NCBI GenBank assembly: GCA_023212695.1
Contig: JALCCG010000415.1
Coordinates: forward strand, 1-13,680
From: Sporisorium sorghi
Lineage: Eukaryota; Basidiomycota; Ustilaginomycetes; Ustilaginales; Ustilaginaceae
Reading direction: 5' to 3'
DNA: 13,680 nt
Translations under genes and position numbers: made by a program
Notes under the pieces: model-generated
What the model saw: the letters and a program-made list of their open reading frames with translations, nothing else
What the model was told of the DNA's origin: nothing
The model's database searches: none
Part shown: piece by piece, positions 1-7,680 of the stretch
Numbering within the stretch: the first letter of the stretch is position 1
Layout of the letters: every line of letters begins with the position of its first letter

Positions 1-1122
1 CAGCTTGATCTTGAAGACCCACTTGGATCCCACAGGGTGGCGTCCCTGTGGTAGGTCCTCCAATGTCCAAGTACCATTGTTGCTGAGACTAGCCAACTCC
101 TTGTTGATGGCTTCCTCCCAGCTTGACCAGTCAGTGCACCTGCGTGCCTCTTCAATGGTCCTGGGTTCTGGATCTGGTGAGGTGCATGTGCTAAGTGCAT
201 GCTCCACCTCCAAATCCTCTGCACTGTCCAGTAGTGCATCCTCTGGGTCAGCATCTTCTGCTTGAGGCACATGTGCATCGTCCCGCACGTGACTCTCCAC
301 AGGTTCTAGGAGTGCTTCCACAAGCGCCTCCTCGTCCTCTTCCTGAGGATAAGCATCTGCATCCACCTCTGGGATGCCAACCACACTCTCATCAAAGACA
401 ATGTCTCTTGAGAAGGTGGTGCGCATCTTCAGGGGATGCAGGACCTTTGCCCCTTTGACACCTTCTTGGAAGCCAATGAAGATGAAGGGCGCTGATCGCG
501 CATCCAACTTCTTGCCAGAAGCTCTTGGGCAACTGTGCATGCGCCAGCATGCTGCGCACCATGTCCATGAGTGTCTGGTTGGTGCGCTCAGCAAGTCCAT
601 TTTGCTGTGGCGTATAGGGTGTACTGCGCTCATGCTTGATGCTGTGTGAGTGCAGAAAGTCCTGGAATGGCTCGTTTAGGTACTCTGAGCCATTGTCTGT
701 GTGCAGGCGCTTGTTCTTGGCGCCTGTCTGGTTCTCGACTTCAGTCTTGAAGTCCTTGAAGTGCTGGAGCGCTTCCCCTTTGGTGCGCATCAGCGCTACC
801 CAGGTGGCCTGTGTGTAGTCATCAATGAAGGTGATGACATACTTGGCACCAGTATATGTGGGGTCTGTGAGCTTTCCCATCAGGTCGCTGTGGATAAGCT
901 CCAGGCGCTCTTGAGTGTGCCCTTGCCCAGGTGGGAATGGCTTGCGTGCATGCTTTGCAATGATGCAAGGCTTGCATGGTGCTTCACCTCCCTCCCTCAC
1001 CTGTGTCTCTGACCTCCAGTCCCTGCACAAGTGACTGTGTGCGCAGGACTGCGTCCTTGCTGATGTGACCTAGGTGCTTGTGCCACAGGTCTAGTGACTG
1101 TTCCGTGTGCGCTGCCTCCTGC
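1..1122 (-). mobile_element. Ty1/copia LTR-retrotransposon fragment (pol), degenerate and truncated
   Basis: Read on the minus strand, this stretch gives consecutive pieces of a copia polyprotein. First is a GAG-pre-integrase segment (LDLWHKHLGHISKDAV, then the CKPCIIAKH cysteine motif). Then comes the integrase core, then the region just after integrase (KLDARSAPFIFIGFQEG, ending in FSRDIVFDE). An acidic linker follows, then the start of reverse transcriptase (WEEAINKELASLSNNGTW to VGSKWVFKIKL), which leaves the window at base 1. The order IN before RT is diagnostic of copia rather than gypsy. Similarity stops at about 1115-1125, where an in-frame TAG precedes the recognisable part; gag, protease and the 5' LTR are absent. 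Two reading-frame breaks (987-999 and 505-512) show it is non-functional. No LTR is visible. The boundary is estimated from where coding similarity ends. Confidence 0.88.
392..1030 (-). pseudogene. Copia integrase core, open but frameshifted at both ends
   Basis: This longest open stretch of the copia remnant encodes an rve-type integrase catalytic core, which inserts the element's cDNA into the host genome. The D-D-E residues are all present: Asp in LIHSDLMG, Asp in KRLHTDNGSEYL, and Glu in QQNGLAERTNQTL with the usual PYTPQQNG context. The zinc-binding upstream part is only partly in frame, because a frame change at 987-999 separates it from HKHLGHISKDAV. After LPKSFWQE the frame runs into about 35 meaningless residues, while the correct continuation lies in another frame. 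That continuation also starts too late in the family order, so roughly 50 codons are missing. The core looks young because its motifs are intact, but the polyprotein cannot be made. Confidence 0.85.
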
Positions 1123-1267
1123 TACAAAAAATCGACTTTTTTTTTTTTCTCCTGAAGGATCAAAACGATCGACGACGACGAATGTCGATGCTGCTCAAGA
1201 CACGCGCAATCGCAGCAGCAAGTGAGGCAAAGAAGAAGCTGAACAGTCCTTTCACATCTAATGCTAC
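1123..1267. other. Short spacer between copia remnant and isomerase 3' end
   Basis: This stretch holds a T tract at about 1138-1149 and otherwise unremarkable sequence. It is downstream of the minus-strand isomerase stop codon, so it probably contains that gene's 3' untranslated region. No coding signal is seen. Confidence 0.5.
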
Positions 1268-2329
1268 CTACAAAGGAGGACGAACAACGACAAAAGCAGC
1301 ATCACCTTGAACCTTGAACTGCACCTCCCCATCAGCGTGTCGCAACAAAGTGGTGCTGCCAGCTTTGAGCGTTGTTGAAGCAGCTGCATTTGCACCACCG
1401 CCACCACCCAGCTTCACCTCGACGTCCCCTTGAAGCACAACGACGACTTGGAAGCTAGCATCGAGCGTGGCATCTCGGTGGAAGCGGTCCATGCGGAAGT
1501 ACTCGAGAGCCTGTTGCGCGAGCAGGTTGCTATCCTTCTTTGCCTCGGCACGCGTGACGAGCGTCGAGAGTTGGGTTGCGGTGAGTGTATCCATGTCGAC
1601 TGCAGTGATGGCTTTCTCGAAGCCGAGACCGAGGTGGCCGTGCTTGCGACCGTCGAGTTGAAAATCGCGCCACTCGAGCAAGATAGAGAGATCCTCAGGT
1701 TCCTGCGCTTCCACCAGCAGGATCCCTTCGCCGATCGCGTGCAGCATCCCCGGGGGTACGTACACCGTATCGCCCGCTTCGACGTCGACACAGTGCATCA
1801 TCGAGAGCATCGACTCGATCTGCTGCGCATGCACCATGTTCAACATGGTTGCTGCACAAACGCGCTGCTTGAGACCGAGGTACACTTGGCCCGGGGTCAG
1901 GATGTGCCAGGCCTCCGCCTTGCCGTGGGTGCGGCCGACGTGCGTGCGGGCCCAGTCGACGCGCGGGTGCGCGTGGATGGGCAGCCGCTGCCCCGCATCG
2001 AGCAGCTTGACGAGCAGCTTGGTGTCCGTGCCGTACTTGCCCACGTGGGCTGGTCCGAGCCACGAGACCGGATCGCGCTGGATCTCGTCGACGAGCAGGG
2101 TGCCTGTTGTGGGCAGACGCGTGAGGCCGAGCGAGTCGTGCCCCGCACAGCACGTCGTAGAGGCGACCCAGTCTTCGGGCTCCCTCTGGCTTTTGCACGT
2201 CTCGCCACGGAAGGACGAGATGCGCGGTCCACCGAGGTAGAAGCGCTCCGGAAGTTGATGCGAGGCTAGCAAGATAGGCCCCGCCAGCTTGGAGGATGAA
2301 TATGATACTTGGTTGCATTCGCCCGGCAT
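1268..2329 (-). CDS. Mannose-6-phosphate isomerase, class I cupin type (353 aa)
   Basis: Likely interconverts mannose 6-phosphate and fructose 6-phosphate in the cytosol, feeding GDP-mannose for glycosylation and wall mannan. The cupin metal site is visible: PIHAHP (His119, His121), GKAEAW (Glu139) and PPGMLHAIGEG (His197). The N-terminus PILLASHQLPERFYLGG resembles the start of short PMI-like enzymes. A second cupin half follows, with a Gly-rich loop near residue 300 and an ending without a signal peptide or membrane segment. At 353 aa it is shorter than typical eukaryotic PMI (about 420-450 aa) and closer to bacterial ManA-like forms, so it may be a paralog or an acquired gene rather than the housekeeping enzyme. 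The ATG at 2329 is the first in frame and precedes the conserved start. It is transcribed divergently from the transaldolase-like gene. Substrate is inferred from family only; a related sugar-phosphate isomerase is possible. Confidence 0.75.
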   Translation of the reverse strand: MPGECNQVSYSSSKLAGPILLASHQLPERFYLGGPRISSFRGETCKSQREPEDWVASTTCCAGHDSLGLTRLPTTGTLLVDEIQRDPVSWLGPAHVGKYGTDTKLLVKLLDAGQRLPIHAHPRVDWARTHVGRTHGKAEAWHILTPGQVYLGLKQRVCAATMLNMVHAQQIESMLSMMHCVDVEAGDTVYVPPGMLHAIGEGILLVEAQEPEDLSILLEWRDFQLDGRKHGHLGLGFEKAITAVDMDTLTATQLSTLVTRAEAKKDSNLLAQQALEYFRMDRFHRDATLDASFQVVVVLQGDVEVKLGGGGGANAAASTTLKAGSTTLLRHADGEVQFKVQGDAAFVVVRPPL

Positions 2330-2663
2330 GATGGGAGATGATGGTGGTAGTGAGTATGGAAGAAAGGGCGAGCAACGCAGAGATGCGATCGCATCGGTCC
2401 ATTCTCTGTCTCTGTCTCGGCGGTGAGAAGCTGCCTATCGCCGCGGTCGCTGCTGAACAGCTCAGTGCAACCAACTCGATCGAAGTGACCGGCCAAGCAA
2501 CACAAGCGACCCACGTCGGTGTCCGGCCTTTCAAACACGCCGACCTCCGCATTTGCCCCGGTCGGCAGCATATTTCACCGACGACGACGACGTTGACGAC
2601 GACGACGACGATTTGCTAGTCAACATTTCATCTCGGCCACCACTCTGGCCGAACAACTCAAGC

Positions 2664-2687
2664 GAGAGAGAGAGAGAGAGAGAGAGA
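2664..2687. repeat. GA dinucleotide microsatellite
   Basis: About 12 uninterrupted GA units lie roughly 90-115 bp upstream of the transaldolase-like start codon. The position suggests a promoter or 5' leader element, and the length may vary between strains. Confidence 0.9.
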
Positions 2688-2745
2688 CCCTTTTGAATAA
2701 ATACTCCAACCCCACTGCAACGACGCTTGTTCCTCTTGCCCTACC

Positions 2746-2760
2746 CACACACACACACAC
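2746..2760. repeat. CA dinucleotide microsatellite
   Basis: A short CA run ends about 18 bp before the transaldolase-like ATG at 2778. It would read as a His/Thr run if translation began at the upstream in-frame ATG at 2727, which argues that the upstream ATG is not the start. Confidence 0.9.
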
Positions 2761-2777
2761 TTTGCGTCTCTCCAAAA

Positions 2778-3920
2778 ATGACCGCCGAAAGCGTGCCCAT
2801 CATCGTCCGCGCCGCGCAGCAGCTCGAGATCGACGTCGACGGCCTCGACGTCTCCCTCACCCAGCAGCTGCGAGCTCTGGGCGTCGAGCCGAACGACATG
2901 ACCTCGAACCAGTTCATCATCGCCGATGCGCTCGCCTTGCCGGAGAACCAGGCGCTGCTCGAGCAGGTCGTGCGCGATAGCCCGGGCGCCGACTGGCTGA
3001 CGCTGTTGGATCGAGTCAGTGTCAAGCTGTGTGCGCTCAACATGGCCAACATCGACGGGCGGGCGCTGCTGCAGGCGTCGCCGGCGCATGCTTATGATGC
3101 CGAGGCGATCGTGAAGCATGCGCTGGCGTATGATCGCGAGTTTGGCAAGGCGGGGATTGGCAGGGAGCGGTACTGCATCAAGATCCTCACTACGGGAGCT
3201 GGTATGCTGGCCGCCAAGGTGCTGGAGAGCGAGTATGGGATCAGCACGCTGGGGACGGGGCTGTTCTCGGTGCCCCAGGCGCTGGCTGCTGCGCAGGCGG
3301 GGTGTTTGTACATCTCGCCCTACTTTAACGAGATCCTGGCGCACTTTACGGCCCCCGCTGACCGGCCTGTTTACGAGAATCCCGCCAAGCAGCACCCGAT
3401 GGCTCCGCGAATGGCGCACATCTACCAAGCCTACCGCGACCTTGCCCTCGCAGGCCACGCACACAGGCTGCCCGTCATCAAGGGCGCCAGCTACATTGCC
3501 ATGAACGAAGTGCTCGCTATGCCCGAGCTCGGCGCGCAGCAGACCACCATCCTCGCGCCTACGCTCAGCGAGATGATCGCGCTCCAAACCACTGTGCCCG
3601 CTGCTGGAGCGGCCAAGGTGTACAGGCCCAGCAAGACGTACGCGCACGACCTGCCCGAGGCGACTCTGCCGCTGCTCCAGCTCGACCCCCTGCGTGCCGA
3701 TGGTGTTGCCCAGAAATTCGACCTGACCACCGACTATCTGGCCAACAACGCCGCCGAGTTGGACAAGGCGATCCAGGCAGACCCGCAGACGGCGAGGAGG
3801 ATCAAGGACGCCGTCGACGTGTTCCAGAAGGCTGAGCTCCAGGCCAAGGCGCTCATCGATGCCGCTGTGCTCGAGGTGCGTGCCGTGGATGCGATCAGTG
3901 CTACTCCTGTCGTTGCTTAA
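2778..3920 (+). CDS. Transaldolase-like TIM-barrel protein (380 aa), divergent active site
   Basis: Belongs to the transaldolase family, which moves dihydroxyacetone units between sugar phosphates through a lysine Schiff base. Supporting motifs, in order: DMTSNQFIIADAL (about 40-52), matching the DATTNP region; CIKILTTGAG, giving the probable Schiff-base Lys135; LGTGLFSVPQALAAAQAG (158-175), the conserved Thr/Phe strand; and ISPYFNEI (179-186). It is cytosolic, with no signal peptide. By-eye comparison with E. coli TalB suggests two changes: the catalytic Glu of ISTEVD appears as Lys83 in VSVKL, and the phosphate-binding Arg of SPFVGR is missing in SPYFNE. Its substrate may therefore differ from classical sedoheptulose 7-phosphate chemistry. 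I chose the ATG at 2778 (context CAAAAATGACC), because the 17 residues added by the ATG at 2727 come from a CA repeat. It lies divergent to the isomerase gene; the housekeeping transaldolase is probably elsewhere. Confidence 0.75.
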   Translation: MTAESVPIIVRAAQQLEIDVDGLDVSLTQQLRALGVEPNDMTSNQFIIADALALPENQALLEQVVRDSPGADWLTLLDRVSVKLCALNMANIDGRALLQASPAHAYDAEAIVKHALAYDREFGKAGIGRERYCIKILTTGAGMLAAKVLESEYGISTLGTGLFSVPQALAAAQAGCLYISPYFNEILAHFTAPADRPVYENPAKQHPMAPRMAHIYQAYRDLALAGHAHRLPVIKGASYIAMNEVLAMPELGAQQTTILAPTLSEMIALQTTVPAAGAAKVYRPSKTYAHDLPEATLPLLQLDPLRADGVAQKFDLTTDYLANNAAELDKAIQADPQTARRIKDAVDVFQKAELQAKALIDAAVLEVRAVDAISATPVVA

Positions 3921-4823
3921 GAGAGCGATGCCTTGGTTTTTTTTTTCTTCTCAAGTTTTGCAATTCCATTGGGTTTGAAGTGTGTGTGTGTCTACAACGT
4001 CCAACTCGTCGTGCACTGCCGTCGCCGAGGAAGCGAGGGAGCAGCAGACTGTGTTGAGTGAGCAGCGCCAGCAGCAGCACCCCGCCCGCGCCGCTCCCGG
4101 AACCCCTCCAGCTCCGTCTCGGAACACACGACCTCCATGCGCCACCGACGACGTCAAAGCGGGATCGCGCGGTAGCACCCCCCCCCCCCCCCACACTCCG
4201 CAGAGCGCCTCGAGTGCAGGCTTCCCCCACGTTACCCCGGGTGCGTGCCGCCCGAGTGCGCACCGAGCGAATGAGTGGTGCGACGCGGTGGGAAGAGCGC
4301 GTGCTGAGGAGAAACGAGGCAGGGGGGGGCCAAGATGCCTGCGCCCACGATGGCGTTGTGTCGGTGACGCTCTCAGCTATCGGGGTGTTGTCGGGACCGG
4401 CTGGGTGAGATTGGGGCTCGATTGAATGTCGTCGCATAGAAGTGAGCAGGTGAGAAGGCAGCGAGTGGTGTGGAAGGCGTCGAGTCATGCTAACGCCTCA
4501 GCAGAACGAGCTTTGACTGCGTCCCTTTCCACCACTCGCAGCACCACGTGGTTGGTGGCAAGGCGGCAGGCACATCTTTGGACGACGTCGTACCGGCCAA
4601 AGCTTGGCTAGGCTCGTCCTTCTCGGCTTGCTCCAGGCTAAACCCGGGGTCGGACATACGTTGGCCACGCTCATCATTGTTCGCAGCACAGCACTCGGTC
4701 TCGTTCTGCTTCACCAATGGCATTCTTCGAACTGCCACTCCTCTTTTAAAGGAACAACCCTTTTGCCGCCTTTTTCTCTCGCCGAACCCTCTGTCTGCTT
4801 CGTACCGAATCATCGTCCTGGAC
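3921..4823. other. Intergenic region between convergent genes, no credible gene
   Basis: These 903 bp hold the 3' ends of the plus-strand transaldolase-like gene and the minus-strand phosphoesterase gene. Visible are a T-rich tract soon after the transaldolase stop (about 3938-3948), a short GT run (3979-3990), a run of 15 C (4178-4192), and GC-rich, compositionally biased sequence. Open frames on both strands (for example 3901-4488 minus and 4490-4813 minus) are rich in Arg, Ser, Pro and Gly and match no family I know, so I treat them as chance. No tRNA-like fold was noticed. Confidence 0.55.
4178..4192. repeat. Poly-C homopolymer (15 bp)
   Basis: An uninterrupted run of 15 cytosines lies in the convergent intergenic region. 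Such runs are prone to length error in sequencing, so the exact count is uncertain. Confidence 0.9.
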
Positions 4824-6740
4824 CTAGTACGTCACCGAAAACACCCTAGCCCCGCTCTTGCCCTCAAACGCCCCGGGCAGCTTGACATCCGCACGAATCG
4901 CATACCCCTTGCCATCCTTGGCCTCGTCAAACACAAACACCGCGGCCTGCTTCGCACTCGCCGTAACCTTGCCGTCCTTGCCCACGTACTGCCCCGCCCC
5001 CACCGACGCAGGGCTCAAGTGGAAACTCTTGTTCTTGAGCGCGCGGCTCACAGCGTGCGCTACGAACCTCTGATCCGTACCCGAGTGGTCGCTTGCAGCC
5101 TTACTCGTCGCCAAGGTTCCGTCGAAGCTGAGCGCCTTGCCGTCCTGCTCGAAAACGTAGTAGTGGCCCTCGGACAGCATACCGCGGACAGGCTTGAAGC
5201 CGGTCTCGAGCACCCACGCTGCGCTGTCGGCCTGCGTCCACGGGATCAGCGGCTGGCGCGCACCGTACGTGGCTTTGCACACCGCGTAGCCGTTGTAGTC
5301 GCCCTTGCTGTCCTGGCTGGCCGCTCGGACATCGGGCAGTGTGGGGAGGGACAAGTCCTTGGAGGAGAAGTCGAACATCGAGGTGAGGTCCGAGAGCTGG
5401 TTACGACGCCATTGGGTGATGCTGTCCTGCTTGAAAGGTTTGCCGATGGCTTTGGCCCATTGTTCGACAAAGAGGATTTGGGATTCGTGCGCGGCGGGTT
5501 CGGAGAAGACGCCGCCGTTGCGCGTGAATGGCGAGACGACGTAGAAGGGCACGCGGAAGCCCGGGCCTACTGGTTGCTGCCCCAACGACTTGTTGTACGG
5601 ATCGACGAGCCACTCGTTGGGCGCCTCGGCGAGCGTGGGCAGCTGCGCCATCACATGGTCCGCCCACCCGCCCGTCTCGTCGTACGAAACAATCAGCGCG
5701 GTGCTGTCGTACTTCCTGCCCCTCGTAACCGCATCGACCACCTTCTTCTGCAACCACGCCCCATCCAGCGGCCCGTACGGCGCGTGCTCGCTCAACTCGG
5801 TCGGCCCAATAACAAAGCTCACCTCCGGCAGCTTACCCGCCTGTGCATCAGCGTAAAACTTGTCGAGCCCGACGAACGACATGCCCTTGCTCGCGAGCGC
5901 CGAGCTGTTGGGCGCGCGCTGGAACTGCTCGAACCACGCCAGCGGATTGTCGTCAAGGTTGTCCGTATCCTGATACACCTGCCACGAAATGCCCACTTGC
6001 TCCAGGTACTCCGGCAGCGTCTTCCACCTGTACGGGTAGCAGCCGTAGCTCGATCCGTCGCTCGCCGTCTCGCAGCCGGGCGTCTCGGCATCGTCGATCG
6101 CAGGCCCGCCGAGGTTGCGCTTGGCCTGGTCGATGCCAATCGTACCCGCGAGCCACGAGATGCGGTTCGGGTTGGTCGAGCTGATGACCGACTCGTGGTA
6201 GTTATCCGCCATCGTCCAAGCTTCGGCCACGGCAAAGTGCAAGGGGATGTCTTGGCGCTTGTAGTAGGCGAGCGAAAAGGGGGTGTTCTTGGTAGCCCAC
6301 TTGTTGACGTTGCCGTTATCGTAAGCGGCGTGGTTGTCCTGCCAGCCGTTGCTGCCGGCGACGGAGCACTGCCAGCACTCGTTGGCGTCGCCGCCCTGGT
6401 GGTTGATGTACCAGGGAAGCAGATGCGTCACGCCGGGAGGCGGCGGGGGGTAGAGAGGTGGGGGTGGAGTGCCCGGTGCGGGGGGCGCGTAGAGGGGTGA
6501 CCAGAAGGACGTCTTGTTGGTGTCCTTGCTGATGACGACGTTGGGATCGCCAAAGCCACGAACGCCGGCTGCAGTGCCAAAGTAGTGATCGAAGGCTCGG
6601 TCCTCCTGCATGAAGAGGACGATGTGCTCGATCTGCGTGATGTCCTTGGCTGGAGATGCCTTTGCGGCAGCCCAAGTGGGCAGTTGGACGGCCATGAAGG
6701 CCAGAAGGGCCAAAAAGGAGGCGGTAAAGACGTGAATCAT
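4824..6740 (-). CDS. Secreted phosphoesterase, phospholipase C/acid phosphatase (AcpA) superfamily (638 aa)
   Basis: Probably hydrolyses phosphoester bonds of phospholipids or other phosphomonoesters outside the cell. The N-terminus is a signal peptide (hydrophobic residues 5-25, TWAAA). The phosphoesterase domain opens with IEHIVLFMQEDRAFDHYFG (38-55). It continues with SSTNPNRIS (187-195), the expected nucleophile region, SEHAPYGP (317-324), and SYDETGGWADHV (352-363), with the metal-binding Asp354-Glu355 pair. A proline-rich insert (85-103) follows the first motif. The last 150 or so residues form a C-terminal domain I do not recognise. Residue 47 is Asp, where most relatives have Asn in the MQEN motif. 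I chose the ATG at 6740 because it starts directly at the signal peptide; the ATG at 6905 would add 55 residues with a Gln tract, burying the signal. Family is certain; phospholipase versus phosphatase activity is open. Confidence 0.88.
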   Translation of the reverse strand: MIHVFTASFLALLAFMAVQLPTWAAAKASPAKDITQIEHIVLFMQEDRAFDHYFGTAAGVRGFGDPNVVISKDTNKTSFWSPLYAPPAPGTPPPPLYPPPPPGVTHLLPWYINHQGGDANECWQCSVAGSNGWQDNHAAYDNGNVNKWATKNTPFSLAYYKRQDIPLHFAVAEAWTMADNYHESVISSTNPNRISWLAGTIGIDQAKRNLGGPAIDDAETPGCETASDGSSYGCYPYRWKTLPEYLEQVGISWQVYQDTDNLDDNPLAWFEQFQRAPNSSALASKGMSFVGLDKFYADAQAGKLPEVSFVIGPTELSEHAPYGPLDGAWLQKKVVDAVTRGRKYDSTALIVSYDETGGWADHVMAQLPTLAEAPNEWLVDPYNKSLGQQPVGPGFRVPFYVVSPFTRNGGVFSEPAAHESQILFVEQWAKAIGKPFKQDSITQWRRNQLSDLTSMFDFSSKDLSLPTLPDVRAASQDSKGDYNGYAVCKATYGARQPLIPWTQADSAAWVLETGFKPVRGMLSEGHYYVFEQDGKALSFDGTLATSKAASDHSGTDQRFVAHAVSRALKNKSFHLSPASVGAGQYVGKDGKVTASAKQAAVFVFDEAKDGKGYAIRADVKLPGAFEGKSGARVFSVTY

Positions 6741-6750
6741 GGCGGCGATG

Positions 6751-6783
<33 letters not shown>
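6751..6783 (-). repeat. CTG/CAG trinucleotide repeat in the phosphoesterase 5' leader
   Basis: Eleven TGC units on the plus strand read as a CAG run in the transcript, ending about 10 bases before the phosphoesterase ATG. The repeat is in frame with an upstream ATG at 6905 and would encode about ten Gln if translation began there. Because a clear signal peptide starts at 6740, I treat it as untranslated leader. Confidence 0.85.
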
Positions 6784-6785
<2 letters not shown>

Positions 6786-7100
6786 AGTCGTTGAGATGGG
6801 TGGTTGGGGATGAGCAGCAGAGAGAGAGTAGAATTGGCATCGCTGATTATATGGATGCGAGGTCCATCTTTGAGAGTCGAGCATGTAGTGCGGCATTGGT
6901 GGCATATCTCATGTCTCTCGCTCTTGGCTGGTCGAAGCTAGGAACAGAAAGGACCACTCCCTCGGCGATGCTGGGTGTAAACGAGCGTCTCGTCTCGGCA
7001 ATGACGGACGAAATCGACCGGCGGCGGCAACGTGTCTGCAGAGGAGCGCGCGGCAGCTACAGTGGAAGCCAAGTCGAGTGTCTTTGTTGACCCATTGTTC

Positions 7101-7108
7101 GTCGTCGA

Positions 7109-7146
<38 letters not shown>
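7101..7146. repeat. GTC trinucleotide microsatellite
   Basis: This is a run of about 15 GTC/TCG units, interrupted once near the start by GAC. It reads as Asp, Val or Arg runs in the various frames, and the open frames crossing it are artefacts of the repeat. Confidence 0.9.
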
Positions 7147-7381
7147 TCGTTAGCACGTTGACGGAGCAGCGTCGGTCGGTTTTGATCTTTCGCGCAACAC
7201 GGCTGTCGAGTTGCGCAGAATGCACGGCAAAGCCTTGACAGCGCGACACTTCGACCGCTGATTTGCCAAAAGTTGCTCATAAGAACAAACTGAGCTCTTC
7301 TCTCTTGCGACGGTTGCTCAACAACGCCGAGATCGCAGTGACATCCGCCCGAGCATGGAAAGCAAAGAAGCCTTCTTTTTC

Positions 7382-7400
7382 AAAAAAAAAAAAAAAAAAA
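7382..7400. repeat. Poly-A homopolymer (19 bp)
   Basis: An uninterrupted run of 19 adenines lies in noncoding DNA. It has no coding neighbour on its 5' side that would suggest a processed retrocopy. Confidence 0.9.
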
Positions 7401-7640
7401 GGTCCAACGTCGAAAAAAGAGCTTTGCTGCCAGAGGCCTGGAGAGCCGTTGATTCGCTTTGTTGCTGCGACATGTGACCAACGAGAAGGAGACGATCTCT
7501 CCCACTCTATATCGTGGAGCCACGGCGATGCGGGCGATGCGGGCGAGAGTGAAGAGGAGTCGACGATGGTGATGGTGCCGAGGCAAAAAGCTGGAGTCCA
7601 ACTCCAATCCGCACTTATTAGTCAAATTTTTTTTTCGCGC

Positions 7641-7680
7641 GCCCTGCACCGCCACGCACCGCCACGCACCGCCACGCACG
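7641..7680. repeat. 10-bp tandem repeat, about four units
   Basis: The unit GCCACGCACC is repeated three times, the last copy ending in G, and is preceded by a degenerate copy, GCCCTGCACC. It is a minisatellite in noncoding DNA with no evident role. Confidence 0.85.

Larger units (their letters stand above)
2330..2777. promoter_or_regulatory. Divergent promoter region shared by isomerase and transaldolase-like genes
   Basis: These 448 bp separate two start codons pointing away from each other, so both promoters must lie here. Visible elements are a GAC/GTT-type trinucleotide tract (2579-2612), a GA dinucleotide tract (2664-2687), an AT-rich TATA-like stretch AATAAATACT at about 2696-2705, some 75 bp before the plus-strand ATG, and a CA tract (2746-2760) just upstream of that ATG. 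GA tracts often lie in fungal 5' leaders. Shared regulation is inferred from the arrangement, and no specific factor site is claimed. Confidence 0.6.

Noticed and set aside
1430..2269. 279-codon open frame on the plus strand opposite the isomerase
   Set aside because: It is antisense to the cupin enzyme and shows no motif of its own.
2727..2777. Upstream ATG at 2727 as the transaldolase-like start
   Set aside because: The added residues are encoded by a CA repeat and precede a better start context at 2778.
2658..3647. 329-codon open frame on the minus strand opposite the transaldolase-like gene
   Set aside because: It is a shadow of the real gene, His/Arg/Gln-rich, with an end made of the GA repeat.
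3901..4488. 195-codon minus-strand frame in the convergent intergenic region
   Set aside because: The composition is simple Arg/Ser/Gly with a Gly run from the poly-C tract; no domain, signal or conserved motif.
4548..6500. 650-codon open frame on the plus strand opposite the phosphoesterase gene
   Set aside because: It matches no family, is rich in Arg, Val and Leu, and runs exactly antisense to a well-recognised gene. GC-rich codon bias explains it.
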